A stretch of 58,465 nt of DNA, from positions 264,806 through 323,270 of the forward strand of contig MEZH01000007.1 in the NCBI GenBank assembly GCA_001775995.1, in the 5' to 3' direction. Within the stretch, counting starts at the first letter, position 1; each line of letters begins with the position of its first letter. The translations under genes were made by a program, and so were the position numbers. The DNA comes from Candidatus Bathyarchaeota archaeon RBG_16_48_13. GTDB lineage: Archaea > Thermoproteota > Bathyarchaeia > RBG-16-48-13. Positions 1 to 9,473 of the stretch are shown here, piece after piece. The notes beneath the pieces are model-generated. The model was not told the DNA's origin. It was given only the letters and a program-made list of their open reading frames with translations, and made no database searches.

Positions 1-2
1 AG

Positions 3-647
3 AAGAAATGCGAAGAAAACAACATAATTTTCATTGACGACGAAGTTCAATCAGGCATGGGCAGAACTGGGAAGATGTTTGCGATTGAGTACTCAGGCGT
101 TGAACCAGATGTGCTGACAACAGGCAAGGGTCTCGCGAGTGGTTTGCCGGTTGGCTCAACGGTTTTCAGAAAAGATCTCTTCGAGACAGAAGAGATGATC
201 AAAAACTACGGCGGCGTCATGACAAGCACCTTCGCGGGCAACGGCATAGTGATGGCAGCAGCCAAGGCCAGCATCGAAACATACATAGAAGAGAAACTAC
301 CGGAGAACGCGGCCAAGCAAGGCTCCTATATAATGAAGAGGCTGGGAGAGATCCAGAAGGAGTCGAAGATCATCGCTAACTTCGAAGGGACCGGTCTGCT
401 AATACTTGTCGAGTTCATGAAAGACGAGAAGCCATGGAGGCACTGGGACTTCACGCCAAGTAAGGAAATGGCTATGGACATGTGCAAGGAATCTTTCGAG
501 CACGGCTTGCTGATGTTTAACTCAGGATGGCATGGCGGCGGAGTAAAGATATGCCCACCACTGGTCATAACAAGAGAACAAGTGGAGAAAGGCATGGATA
601 TCTTCGCAGAATCGGTAAAGGCTGTCCAGAAAAAGCATCTAGCTTAA
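3..647 (+). CDS. Class III (PLP-dependent) aminotransferase, 5'-truncated by window edge
   Basis: Open frame continues to the window start (KKCEENNIIFIDDEVQSGMGRTGKMFAIEYSGVEPDVLTTGKGLASGLP), with the class III aminotransferase D-E-V-Q-S-G-x-G-R-T-G and T-x-G-K motifs. Confidence 0.93.
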   Translation, partial: KKCEENNIIFIDDEVQSGMGRTGKMFAIEYSGVEPDVLTTGKGLASGLPVGSTVFRKDLFETEEMIKNYGGVMTSTFAGNGIVMAAAKASIETYIEEKLPENAAKQGSYIMKRLGEIQKESKIIANFEGTGLLILVEFMKDEKPWRHWDFTPSKEMAMDMCKESFEHGLLMFNSGWHGGGVKICPPLVITREQVEKGMDIFAESVKAVQKKHLA

Positions 648-799
648 TCCCCTTTTTTCCTTTTTTTGTTTTTCCTGAACGATTTTTTTGGGTAGCTAGA
701 AATTCACTGATTTTCTAATTTTCCGGACTGTTGCCGAGAAGCAAAAATCTTAGAAGGGTCAACCAAGTCTATTAACGCTAGCAACTAAGAGGGAATTCA

Positions 800-2035
800 A
801 TGTACCTTACGAAGGAAGAGGAGCGGATGTACAATGGGGAGTGCGGCGAGCTCATTGAGTGGGCTATGAAAACCATCGTTGCATGGGGAGAGGTCTTCAA
901 TGCCAAGAGAATGGTTAAGATCGATTGCGCTCACTGTAGCTGCTCGGCCTACATGGTGGATGGAAAAAAATCCATCTTGGACTTTATGGGAGACCTAGCT
1001 AAATCCAAGCCAAGGGTAGTTGTTCCCGCGACATGTCAAGTTGCCTCAACCGATATGGTGGACTGGAAAAATCTCAACATTCCAGAGTACGTTGCTGAAG
1101 GACAACTCAAGTTGAGAGATCTTATAGAAGGTATGGGACCTGCTCCTACATGGACCTGCGCCCCTTACTTGGTCGGAAATATCCCAGTTGGAGGAAGCAA
1201 CATTGCGTGGTGTGAGTCCTCGGCCATTGTCTATGCCAACTCCGTTTTTGGGGCACGAACAAATAGGGAATGCGGTCAAAGCGTCTGGTTTGCCTCGTTT
1301 ATAGGGAGAACCGCCGAATATGGTCTCCGCTTGGATGAGAATAGGCGAGCTAGGGTCTTGATAGACGTTACAGCAAGTCTGAAGAATGAGACCGATTTTG
1401 GTGCATTGGGATATTTCGGAGGAAAGGTAGCGGGTCTACGAATCCCCGCATTCAAAGGAATTAAGAAGATCCCAACCGTCGAAGATTTCATGCAAGTCAG
1501 CGCTGCATTGGCAACCACAGGGGGAGTACCGATGTTTCATGTACTTGGGGTAACCCCTGAAGCTCGAAGAGATAATGAAGCATTCGGTGGGGAAAAGCCT
1601 GAAGAGACAATAGAGTTTGGCGAAGAAGAGCTGAAAAAGACTTACGAAGGAATACATTCGGGAAGCGGAGATAAGGTCGATTTTGTGTTCTTAGGATGCC
1701 CTCACGCTACATATCACCAGGTCAAGAGCGCCGCAGAAATGCTTGATGGTAAGAAGATAAAGAAGGACACGACATTCTGGATAGCCACGGCAAGACAGAC
1801 AAGGAATCTTATAGAGAAGGCTGGATACGGGAATATCATAAGGGCAGCTGGCGGAAAGATCATATGCGACACTTGTCCAGCTGCAGCCTTGGAGATAGGG
1901 TTCAAGCCTCAAGTAATGGTCACAAATTCGTTCAAGCAAGCTCACTATGTTCCAGGGCAATTCAAAGCCGGTTCCATAGCTTCAGATACGAAATCCTGCA
2001 TCAGTGCAGCCCTTGAAGGCAGATGGAGGGCTTAA
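800..2035 (+). CDS. Aconitase X catalytic (large) subunit; probable phosphomevalonate dehydratase large subunit
   Basis: 411 aa, DUF521/AcnX-like (MYLTKEEERMYNGECGELIEWAMKTIV...), followed directly by the swivel-domain subunit. Confidence 0.9.
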   Translation: MYLTKEEERMYNGECGELIEWAMKTIVAWGEVFNAKRMVKIDCAHCSCSAYMVDGKKSILDFMGDLAKSKPRVVVPATCQVASTDMVDWKNLNIPEYVAEGQLKLRDLIEGMGPAPTWTCAPYLVGNIPVGGSNIAWCESSAIVYANSVFGARTNRECGQSVWFASFIGRTAEYGLRLDENRRARVLIDVTASLKNETDFGALGYFGGKVAGLRIPAFKGIKKIPTVEDFMQVSAALATTGGVPMFHVLGVTPEARRDNEAFGGEKPEETIEFGEEELKKTYEGIHSGSGDKVDFVFLGCPHATYHQVKSAAEMLDGKKIKKDTTFWIATARQTRNLIEKAGYGNIIRAAGGKIICDTCPAAALEIGFKPQVMVTNSFKQAHYVPGQFKAGSIASDTKSCISAALEGRWRA

Positions 2036-2036
2036 T

Positions 2037-2447
2037 ATGAAGATCATGTTGAGAGGGAGAGGCGTGGTAAAGGGATTCGGAGAAGGGGAGGCCCTCGTCA
2101 CTAGACAAGGGATCTCTTTCACTGGCGGAGTCGACATCGAGAGTGGTATCATAGTAGAGAAAAATCATGAATTAGAAGGAAAGAGCATAGTCAACAAAGT
2201 TTTAGTATTTCCCGCCGGCAAAGGGTCTGTGGGAGCGTCATCTGAGCTCTACCACGCATCGAAGGCTGGAACGGCACCAAGAGCTATAATCAACAAACAA
2301 CTGGATCCCCCACTAGTTTTCGGAGCGATCTTGGTCAAATTACCTCTGATGTGCGACCTGAACAAGGACCCCATAGAGACCATAAGAACAGGGGATTACG
2401 TCAAAGTCGATGCGACGAGAGGGATAGTCGAAATCACAAGAAAGTAG
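2037..2447 (+). CDS. Aconitase X swivel-domain (small) subunit; probable phosphomevalonate dehydratase small subunit
   Basis: DUF126-like (GRGVVKGFGEGEALVTRQGISFTGGVD...GKGSVGASSELYHASKAGTAP); internal ATG at 2037 just after the preceding stop. Confidence 0.9.
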   Translation: MKIMLRGRGVVKGFGEGEALVTRQGISFTGGVDIESGIIVEKNHELEGKSIVNKVLVFPAGKGSVGASSELYHASKAGTAPRAIINKQLDPPLVFGAILVKLPLMCDLNKDPIETIRTGDYVKVDATRGIVEITRK

Positions 2448-2544
2448 TATTGCCCATCTTTTTCAATTGGAAAGGGCCCCTCTCCGAGAAACATTATCTT
2501 ACCCGTATGGCACAGAACATCTGGAGTGTGGCGGGTTCAAGATA

Positions 2545-3174
2545 ATGTCGAAAGATTCCCTTTGTGAATTGATTCGAAGTAGGAGAAGCGTTCGTCGATA
2601 TCAAGAAAGAGCTGTGCCGATCAAGAAGATCAGGCACATACTTAGCATGGTCGCTTGGGCACCTTCGGCTCATAACTCGCAGCCTTGGAGATTCATAATA
2701 ATAACGGACAAGAGGAGGAAAACTAAGCTAGCCGCAAAAATGGCTGAAGGCTTTGAGAGGGACTTGAAAAGGGATGGGGTTCCTGAGAACGTACGCACGA
2801 AGGTCGCCAATGCATCGATCAGGAGGTTCACCGAGGCACCTGTTGTTATAGTTCCATGTTTGAACATGAGAGAAATGAGGATTTATCTTGATGAAAGGCA
2901 AGAGAGTGAGTACACCATGGGGATTCAAAGCGTTTCAACCGCGATCAACACTCTTCTATTATTTGCACACGCTGAAGGCTTTGGAACGTGTTGGTACTGC
3001 TCCCCGTTGTTTTGCAAGGAAGATGTTAGGAAATCTTTGAGCATCCCGAAAGATATAGATCCGCAAGCTCTGGTGACCATGGGCTATGCGGCGGAAAGAC
3101 CAGCGAAGCCACAACGAAAAATCGTGGATGAAATAATCTATCTTGACAAGTGGGGAAGCAATCCAAAGGAGTGA
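2545..3174 (+). CDS. Nitroreductase family protein (FbiB C-terminal-like)
   Basis: LIRSRRSVRRYQERAVP...WAPSAHNSQPWRFIIITD nitroreductase motifs; cofD begins 9 nt after its stop. Confidence 0.85.
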   Translation: MSKDSLCELIRSRRSVRRYQERAVPIKKIRHILSMVAWAPSAHNSQPWRFIIITDKRRKTKLAAKMAEGFERDLKRDGVPENVRTKVANASIRRFTEAPVVIVPCLNMREMRIYLDERQESEYTMGIQSVSTAINTLLLFAHAEGFGTCWYCSPLFCKEDVRKSLSIPKDIDPQALVTMGYAAERPAKPQRKIVDEIIYLDKWGSNPKE

Positions 3175-3182
3175 AGAGGAGA

Positions 3183-4112
3183 ATGTACACGGTATTGGCT
3201 GGGGGTGTCGGAGCAGCAAGATTCTTACAGGGATTTCTGAATACAGTCGATCCTTCAGAGGTAACGATCATTGTAAACACAGGCGATGACGAAGAGTTTT
3301 ACGGTCTCCATGTATCGCCTGACCTCGATATAGTGATGTACACCTTAGCAGGGATCGTGGATCAGAAAAAGGGGTGGGGCATCTATAGAGACACATTTCT
3401 CTGTATGGAAGTTCTTCACAGGTACGGCGAAGAGACATGGTTCAAGTTGGGGGATATGGACTTAGCGACTCATGTACTTAGAACCGAGTTGTTGGACGAG
3501 AATGTTACATTATCAGAAGTCACACGGAAATTGTGCCATGAGTTGGGGATTCGATCAAGAATTATTCCGATGAGCAACAATAAAGTTTCAACGATGGTTC
3601 GAATAGGAAGCGGGTTCATAAAGTTTCAAGAATACTTCGTGAAGAGAGCGACCAGTGATGACGTCAATAAGGTGATTTTCAAGGGCATCGCGAACGCGAA
3701 ACCAGCTCCAGACGTCGTAGATTCAATCATGGACTCCAAGGGAATCATCGTTGCACCAAGCAACCCCATTGTCAGCATAGGCACAATTTTGGGTGTCAGG
3801 GGTGTCAGAAAAGCTCTTAGGGATACTAAAGCTCGCAAGGTGGCCATAAGTCCAATCGTTGGTGGCAACGCAATCAAGGGACCCGCGGATAGACTTATGA
3901 GGGGACTCGGAATGGAGCCAAGTGCCTACGGAGTCGCCGCTCTCTATCGAGATTTCTTGGACTGGATGGTGATAGACGAGATTGACGTCGCATTGAAAGG
4001 AAGAATTGAGGGACTTGGCATGAATGTTGGAATTACCGACACCATCATGAGGAACCAGAGAAAGAAAGAGAATTTGGCACGCTTTATCTTGGACATTTTT
4101 GGCCGAGGTTGA
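3183..4112 (+). CDS. cofD: 2-phospho-L-lactate (or PEP) transferase CofD, F420 biosynthesis
   Basis: MYTVLAGGVGAARFLQGF...VNTGDDEEFYGLHVSPDLDIVMYTLAG...PSNPIVSIGTIL...SPIVGGNAIKGPADRLM. Confidence 0.93.
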   Translation: MYTVLAGGVGAARFLQGFLNTVDPSEVTIIVNTGDDEEFYGLHVSPDLDIVMYTLAGIVDQKKGWGIYRDTFLCMEVLHRYGEETWFKLGDMDLATHVLRTELLDENVTLSEVTRKLCHELGIRSRIIPMSNNKVSTMVRIGSGFIKFQEYFVKRATSDDVNKVIFKGIANAKPAPDVVDSIMDSKGIIVAPSNPIVSIGTILGVRGVRKALRDTKARKVAISPIVGGNAIKGPADRLMRGLGMEPSAYGVAALYRDFLDWMVIDEIDVALKGRIEGLGMNVGITDTIMRNQRKKENLARFILDIFGRG

Positions 4113-4114
4113 AG

Positions 4115-4128
4115 GCTTTTATAAATAG
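4115..4128 (+). promoter_or_regulatory. Candidate archaeal TATA box (GCTTTTATAAATAG)
   Basis: AT-rich TATA-like octamer about 55-60 nt upstream of the ArsR-like ATG (4180). Confidence 0.5.
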
Positions 4129-4179
4129 ACTCATAGCTATTTAACACCAAGGATCTATGGCAATCGATCCTCAACTACA

Positions 4180-4485
4180 ATGGGTGAGAGATTGTACGAC
4201 GAAGACACATTAAACAAATCTGCAACGGTATTCACCGCCCTTAGCAATGTATCTAGGCTTAGGATTTTTCTAATGCTGTCCGAAACCGACAGACCGCTTC
4301 ACATAAAAGCCGTCGCAAGGCAGTTGAAGCTGGACTACGGCACGATATACCGTCACGTGGAAATCTTGGAGAAAGCGAACTTGATAAAGATCTACGAGGT
4401 AGGCAGATCCCGTGTTCTCACGCCCAAGTCAGTTGACGTCATTAAGCAATTTGTGGAACAGGCGAAGAAGATTAAGGAAGAGTGA
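4180..4485 (+). CDS. ArsR-family winged helix-turn-helix regulator
   Basis: ALSNVSRLRIFLMLSE...HIKAVARQLKLDYGTIYRHVEILEKANLIKIYEVGRSRV. Confidence 0.8.
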   Translation: MGERLYDEDTLNKSATVFTALSNVSRLRIFLMLSETDRPLHIKAVARQLKLDYGTIYRHVEILEKANLIKIYEVGRSRVLTPKSVDVIKQFVEQAKKIKEE

Positions 4486-4753
4486 TTTTCACCTATAGAT
4501 GCGTCTTGCACATTCTTTGGTGAATCAACGCGTCAAATAATGGATCAACTTTTAAGCTAGAGTATCTGTGTAGAAACGAATCTATTGGAATACATCGCTC
4601 TTAGCAATTATCATTACGGCGCTTTTTGATTGAATGATTTAAAAAATTAGAGTTGTAAGAATGAAAATTGATACAAAATATGTCAAAAGCCCTTAAGGGC
4701 ATATCCAACGCGATGGTTTAGAAGTAATCAATTGGGGGGTCGCTGAGTCTTCG

Positions 4754-4990
4754 ATGAGGAGAGTCAAAGTTTACAGCAGTAGAGATTGTCCTAACTGTGT
4801 AATGTTGAAGAGATTCCTGCGGGAGAGAGATATTCCGTACGTTGACATAGACGTTTCCTTCGATGAAGAAGCGACCTATGAATTGGTGATGAAGTCGGGC
4901 CAAATGGCGGTCCCTGTAACAGAAGTTGAGGGGCGCGTCATAGTAGGTTTCAACGTAGATGCATTGACTAAAGCGCTAGAGCTCACGTAA
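4754..4990 (+). CDS. Glutaredoxin-like protein (CPNC active site)
   Basis: MRRVKVYSSRDCPNCVMLKRFLRERDIPYVDIDV...AVPVTEVEGRVIVGF. Confidence 0.85.
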   Translation: MRRVKVYSSRDCPNCVMLKRFLRERDIPYVDIDVSFDEEATYELVMKSGQMAVPVTEVEGRVIVGFNVDALTKALELT

Positions 4991-6206
4991 TGCTTAAATT
5001 ATAATATTCTGCGATGGCAGATTCAAACTCATTCATGTCTGCTTCTATCTGAGGAGCACCTCTGAACATCTTGAGAACCGTGCCTGGATCCTTGAGACCT
5101 GTTCCCGTGATTGGAACTACAACTGCATCGTCTCTTTTTATGACCCCCATTTCCAAGAGCCTTTTGAAGCCGGCTAATGAAGTGACTCCCGAGGGCTCTC
5201 CGAATATCCCCTCGTGCGATGCGAGGGCACTCTGCACCTCCAGAATATCTTTATCTGGAACACTTATCGCTGTTCCACCCGATTCGCGAATCGCCCGCAG
5301 TCCGATGTCCCCGTCCCAGGGGAAGGGATCAGAGAGTCCACCCGCAACTGTATTTGGATGTTCCCATGCTTTGATCTCAAAAGGTCCCTTTTTCTCTTGA
5401 TAAGCTCTCACTAATGGCGCGTTTCCGTCTGATTGGACAGCCGCCAGCTTTGGGATACGATCGATCAGGCCCAAGGCCTGGAAGTCCCGAAAGCCCTTCC
5501 AAATTCCTGCGAGAAGACATGAGGCGCCAGTGCTTAGTAACACCCAATCAGGAACCGCCCAATTCATCTGCTCTATGATCTCATATGAGATGGTCTTTGG
5601 GCCTTCCACCTGATAGGGGTTGAATGGCCCGAAACTCGGACAGGGATACCAGCCATACTTCTCAACAACCATCCGCAGCATCTTTACTGTTGGGTCTTCG
5701 CCTTTCTCAATTCCCTTGACAGCCAAGACCTTTGCTCCCAGAAGGAGGAGCTGAGCAATCTTTTCCATTGGAGCGATGTCGAGGACAAAAGCATAGCAGT
5801 CTAGACCGCCCCTTGCTGAGTACGCTGCGAGGGCTGCAGCCGCGTTGCCACTAGAGGCTGTGGCTGCGGTCTTTATTCCGAATTCAAGAGCCTTTGAGAC
5901 ACCGACGGTCATAGCTCGGTCCTTGAAGGAGCCTGTTGGCGAGCGAGTCTCATCCTTCAGATAGAGGTTTTTTGCGCCCCATTTCTCTGCCAGCCGCTTT
6001 GAACGCAGAAGGGGGGTACCTCCCTCACCTAGGGTTACAATCTTTTTCTCATCATTCACAGGAAGGAGTTCTTTGTATTTCCATAATCCAGGTGCTCTTT
6101 TTCTGAGTGTATCCTTGTTCAGAACCTTTGAAATTGCCCTGTAGTCGTAGTACACATCTAAGCGCCCGTCGTCCTTTCGAAGACATAGACAACGTTTATC
6201 GTCCAA
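4983..6206 (-). CDS. thrC: Threonine synthase
   Basis: GEGGTPLLRSKRLAEKWGAKNLYLKDETRSPTGSFKDRAMTVGVS; PLP fold II family. Confidence 0.9.
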   Translation of the reverse strand: MDDKRCLCLRKDDGRLDVYYDYRAISKVLNKDTLRKRAPGLWKYKELLPVNDEKKIVTLGEGGTPLLRSKRLAEKWGAKNLYLKDETRSPTGSFKDRAMTVGVSKALEFGIKTAATASSGNAAAALAAYSARGGLDCYAFVLDIAPMEKIAQLLLLGAKVLAVKGIEKGEDPTVKMLRMVVEKYGWYPCPSFGPFNPYQVEGPKTISYEIIEQMNWAVPDWVLLSTGASCLLAGIWKGFRDFQALGLIDRIPKLAAVQSDGNAPLVRAYQEKKGPFEIKAWEHPNTVAGGLSDPFPWDGDIGLRAIRESGGTAISVPDKDILEVQSALASHEGIFGEPSGVTSLAGFKRLLEMGVIKRDDAVVVPITGTGLKDPGTVLKMFRGAPQIEADMNEFESAIAEYYNLSIT

Positions 6207-6312
6207 GGAATATTCGGTGCCACATTTTGCACATTTAAGATGAGTAACAAAAGACGTTATTTTGGCCTCCTCTTTGTGATAAAGTGAGAAATAAAAAACC
6301 CAAAGAAAAGGG

Positions 6313-6924
6313 TCAAAGGAGTTCCTTTGCTGCCTTGTATCCTACGTCGAAGGCCTTCATGTTGAGGTCTTCTGTGCCCTTTGGGACTCTCTCTCTAATC
6401 GTCTCTTTTAGTATTTCAATTGGAAACGGCAACAACTCCGTTGCAGCTGCCATGCCAAGCATAAGCATGTTTAGGGTCTTGGCACTTCCAGATTTTATCG
6501 AGAGCCCAGTGGCATCGATGGCGACTACCTTTTTGCAGAGCCTCTCGAGGGAGGAAACTATAGTGGAGATTTCCGGGTAAGTTGCTTTCCCTATGTTCAC
6601 GTCTATAGATGGCACGGCCTTGGTGTTCAGAATCGCGATTCCAGTGGGTGAAAGGTATTTTACCCCAATTCGCAGGCCTTCCAAAGGTTCTAGGGCGATC
6701 AGAATATCCAGCTTATCTTCGGCAACTAAAGGACCTTGAACGTCTTCACCTATCCGGATGTGGCTTGAAACGGCTCCTCCTCTCATGGCCGCGCCGAATG
6801 TTTCGCCCACTCTGGCTTTCAGTCCGGCCCTCACAGCCGCATCCGCAACTATGTGGGACGCAAGGACGCTGCCTTGCCCTCCTACTCCAGCCACTATGAG
6901 ATTTAGATCCTTGGTTTTGTTCAT
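6313..6924 (-). CDS. iorB: Indolepyruvate ferredoxin oxidoreductase beta subunit
   Basis: LIVAGVGGQGSVLASHIVADAAVRAGLKARVGETFGAAMRGGAVSSHIRIG; adjacent to iorA. Confidence 0.9.
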   Translation of the reverse strand: MNKTKDLNLIVAGVGGQGSVLASHIVADAAVRAGLKARVGETFGAAMRGGAVSSHIRIGEDVQGPLVAEDKLDILIALEPLEGLRIGVKYLSPTGIAILNTKAVPSIDVNIGKATYPEISTIVSSLERLCKKVVAIDATGLSIKSGSAKTLNMLMLGMAAATELLPFPIEILKETIRERVPKGTEDLNMKAFDVGYKAAKELL

Positions 6925-8906
6925 TACTGAGAACCTCCTGGAGAAATAGCCCTAAATGGGCACAGTTGCGCGCACATATCGCATGCAGTACACGTCAATG
7001 GATCTATACCTGCTTTCTTTGATCCATCTTCGAAATCTATAGCAGGGCAACCTAACTGGATACAGATCTTGCACCCGGTGCATTTCTCCTTGTTAACGGC
7101 GTACGGAACTATCTTGGTTTTTGATTTGCGAGCTTCTCTTAGATATTGGAGGGTGCAAAGCCTTCTAGTTATGATTACAGAAACACCAGGGTATTTTATT
7201 CCTTCCTCAATGGCTTCTCTGGCTTCTTTCAGGTTGTATGGATCGGCCACTTTTACCAGACCTGCTCCCAAAGACTTTACGATCTCTTCTATTCGGAAAA
7301 TCGGGCTCTGTTGGCCCATCGCCGTCATCCCCGTAGTCGGATTGGGCTGGTGTCCAGTCATAGCTGTCCAAGCGTTGTCCAAGACCAAGAAGGTTACCTT
7401 GGCTTTGTTGTAAACAGCATTCACGATGGCGGGCATGCAGGCGTGGAAGAATGTGGAATCTCCCGCAACCGCAACTATGGCTCCATCTTCGTATTTGGCA
7501 TGGAACTCACCTTGGCTGAGGCCTATTCCACCGCCCATAATGTAGTTGGTATCGAGCGTGTCGTAGGGCGTGTCTATATCGTACTTCACCGAGTGATCCA
7601 CGAAACTCGGAGCCAGCTTTGTGGCGAATATCCCGTAGCCGCCCTGTTCGTAGCAGCCTATGTCACCGTTGACTATCCAAACCTTTCCACCGCTCCTCCT
7701 TAAAGCGACCTTCAGAGCCCAGTAAGTACCCAAGTGTGGACAACCAGCACAGAGCGTTGAGGACCGTGGCGCAACCAGTTTGCGAATCTCAGCCTTGGCC
7801 TCAAGCCTGCTTTTGCTGATCTCTTCGAATTTGATGTCTAAGAATTTCGCTATCGCGGCAGCGACTACATTAGGCGTGAGTTCATCGTACGGGTTCAGGA
7901 TCTGATCTATGGCCATCTTTCCAGAGATCTTTCTCCCTGGAGCCAAACTATTGGACAGTGCCCTTACCTGCATCTCGACAACTGGATCGCCTTCCTCTAT
8001 CATGATCACTTTCTCAACGGAATTCAGAAGCTGTCCAATCTTCTTCTCAGGCAACGGGTAAGGAGTTCCGATTTTCAGGAAGCTGACCCTGCCATCAAGG
8101 CCCAATCCTCTCACGGCCTCTCTTGCGTAGGATGAACCGATGCCAGAAGCTATGATTCCAACCCTTGCGCCTTTGACAATTTCCAGCGTATTGAACTCTG
8201 TAGACTCCACGAATTCTTTGACCAGAGGAGCCCTTGAAAAGAGCCAAACGTGTTTTGAGACAGTACTTGGCGGCCCGTAAACGTTCCAGCGATATGGCAG
8301 TTTCCAATGCCTATCGAAAATTGCTTTCCTTTTCTCCTTTCTCATATCGCCGTATGTTACGTCCCCGCTTGCGTGGCTCAATCGAGTGACTGAACGAAGG
8401 AAGACGGGCAGCTCGAACTTTTCTGAAAGCTCAAAAGCAATCCTAGCCATATCCTTCGCCTCTTGCTGATTGGCAGGCTCAAAGCACAAAATATTCGCAT
8501 ACATCGCGGCGAATCGCGTGTCCTGCTCGTTTGAAGAGTAGTGGGCGCCAGGATCATCTGCGACGACTATCAAGTACCCTCCCCTAACACCACTGTAAAC
8601 CAGAGTCATGAACATGTCCATGACGACGTTCAAGCCAGCATTCTTCATGCAGACTAGCGATCGAACCCCAGTTATGGCTGCACCAGAGGCAACTTCGAAG
8701 GCTACCATCTCATTGGTAGACCACTCAGCGTAGAAGCCCAAGTCATCAGCAACCGTCGCAAGTGTTTCCATTACCTCAGATGAAGGAGTGCCGGGGTATG
8801 CCGCGGCCAACTGAATGCCTGCTTCGATCGCTCCTCGTGCAATGGCTTCGTTGCCCATAAGAAGGGTACGTTTTCCAATTTTATCTTCAGCAACTACGTG
8901 CACCAA
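6924..8906 (-). CDS. iorA: Indolepyruvate ferredoxin oxidoreductase alpha subunit
   Basis: 660 aa; LLMGNEAIARGAIEAGIQLAAAYPGTPSSE..., TPP-binding region and C-terminal CxxCxxxxxCP ferredoxin motifs. Confidence 0.93.
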   Translation of the reverse strand: MVHVVAEDKIGKRTLLMGNEAIARGAIEAGIQLAAAYPGTPSSEVMETLATVADDLGFYAEWSTNEMVAFEVASGAAITGVRSLVCMKNAGLNVVMDMFMTLVYSGVRGGYLIVVADDPGAHYSSNEQDTRFAAMYANILCFEPANQQEAKDMARIAFELSEKFELPVFLRSVTRLSHASGDVTYGDMRKEKRKAIFDRHWKLPYRWNVYGPPSTVSKHVWLFSRAPLVKEFVESTEFNTLEIVKGARVGIIASGIGSSYAREAVRGLGLDGRVSFLKIGTPYPLPEKKIGQLLNSVEKVIMIEEGDPVVEMQVRALSNSLAPGRKISGKMAIDQILNPYDELTPNVVAAAIAKFLDIKFEEISKSRLEAKAEIRKLVAPRSSTLCAGCPHLGTYWALKVALRRSGGKVWIVNGDIGCYEQGGYGIFATKLAPSFVDHSVKYDIDTPYDTLDTNYIMGGGIGLSQGEFHAKYEDGAIVAVAGDSTFFHACMPAIVNAVYNKAKVTFLVLDNAWTAMTGHQPNPTTGMTAMGQQSPIFRIEEIVKSLGAGLVKVADPYNLKEAREAIEEGIKYPGVSVIITRRLCTLQYLREARKSKTKIVPYAVNKEKCTGCKICIQLGCPAIDFEDGSKKAGIDPLTCTACDMCAQLCPFRAISPGGSQ

Positions 8907-9029
8907 TCTCTTTCCCTCAGTCTCCTTTGCTCACGTCTAAGCTTAGACAGCCTTAATAAAACGAGTGATTTAAAAATATTGTTGCTTGTGTTGAAAATCG
9001 CTGAAAATTTTTCACCTGTATGAAGGTCT

Positions 9030-9313
9030 CTAGTTAAAAAAAGCCAAAGCCTTGCTGCGCATGACAAGGAATATCAGGATCATGATTATGGCTATGACAA
9101 AGGATATTAGTGCAATATATTCTGGCCTAGGACCGAACCCGAAAGCGATTGGAAACGGTCCAATAATAATGTCCCTCCAAAGCCACCTTCAGATGAAATT
9201 GCAGCGATAATGAAGGAGAAACATGTAACAATCAAGAAAAAGCCCAAGATAATCATGAAATAGAGTCTTTTCCATGGAGACACATTTGTCTCTGCAGAGG
9301 TGTTGGTTTCCAT
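9030..9313 (-). pseudogene. Frameshifted DUF131-like two-TM membrane protein
   Basis: First frame METNTSAETNVSPWKRLYFMIILGFFLIVTCFSFIIAAISSEGGFGG; after a G-run the next frame continues DIIIGPFPIAFGFGPRPEYIALISFVIAIIMILIFLVMRSKALAFFN-stop. Confidence 0.55.
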
Positions 9314-9473
9314 TATGTCTCTAAAATCACCAGAGCGCGCGCTGCTATGACAAGGAACCTTGCCACAATTAGGATAGCTCCTAAAAGATAGTAGATAGCA
9401 AGAATGTGCTAATTACGCTAGATCGATCTAGGAGCCCCCCTTACAAAGGGCACCCGAAGCGAAAATGAGTAAC

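Noticed and set aside
7146-7703. 185-aa plus-strand ORF
   Set aside because: Antisense of iorA with no family features.
9320-9420. TM-like peptide HILAIYYLLGAILIVARFLVIAARALVILET on minus strand upstream of the DUF131-like pseudogene
   Set aside because: No plausible start codon; possibly a remnant, but not supportable.
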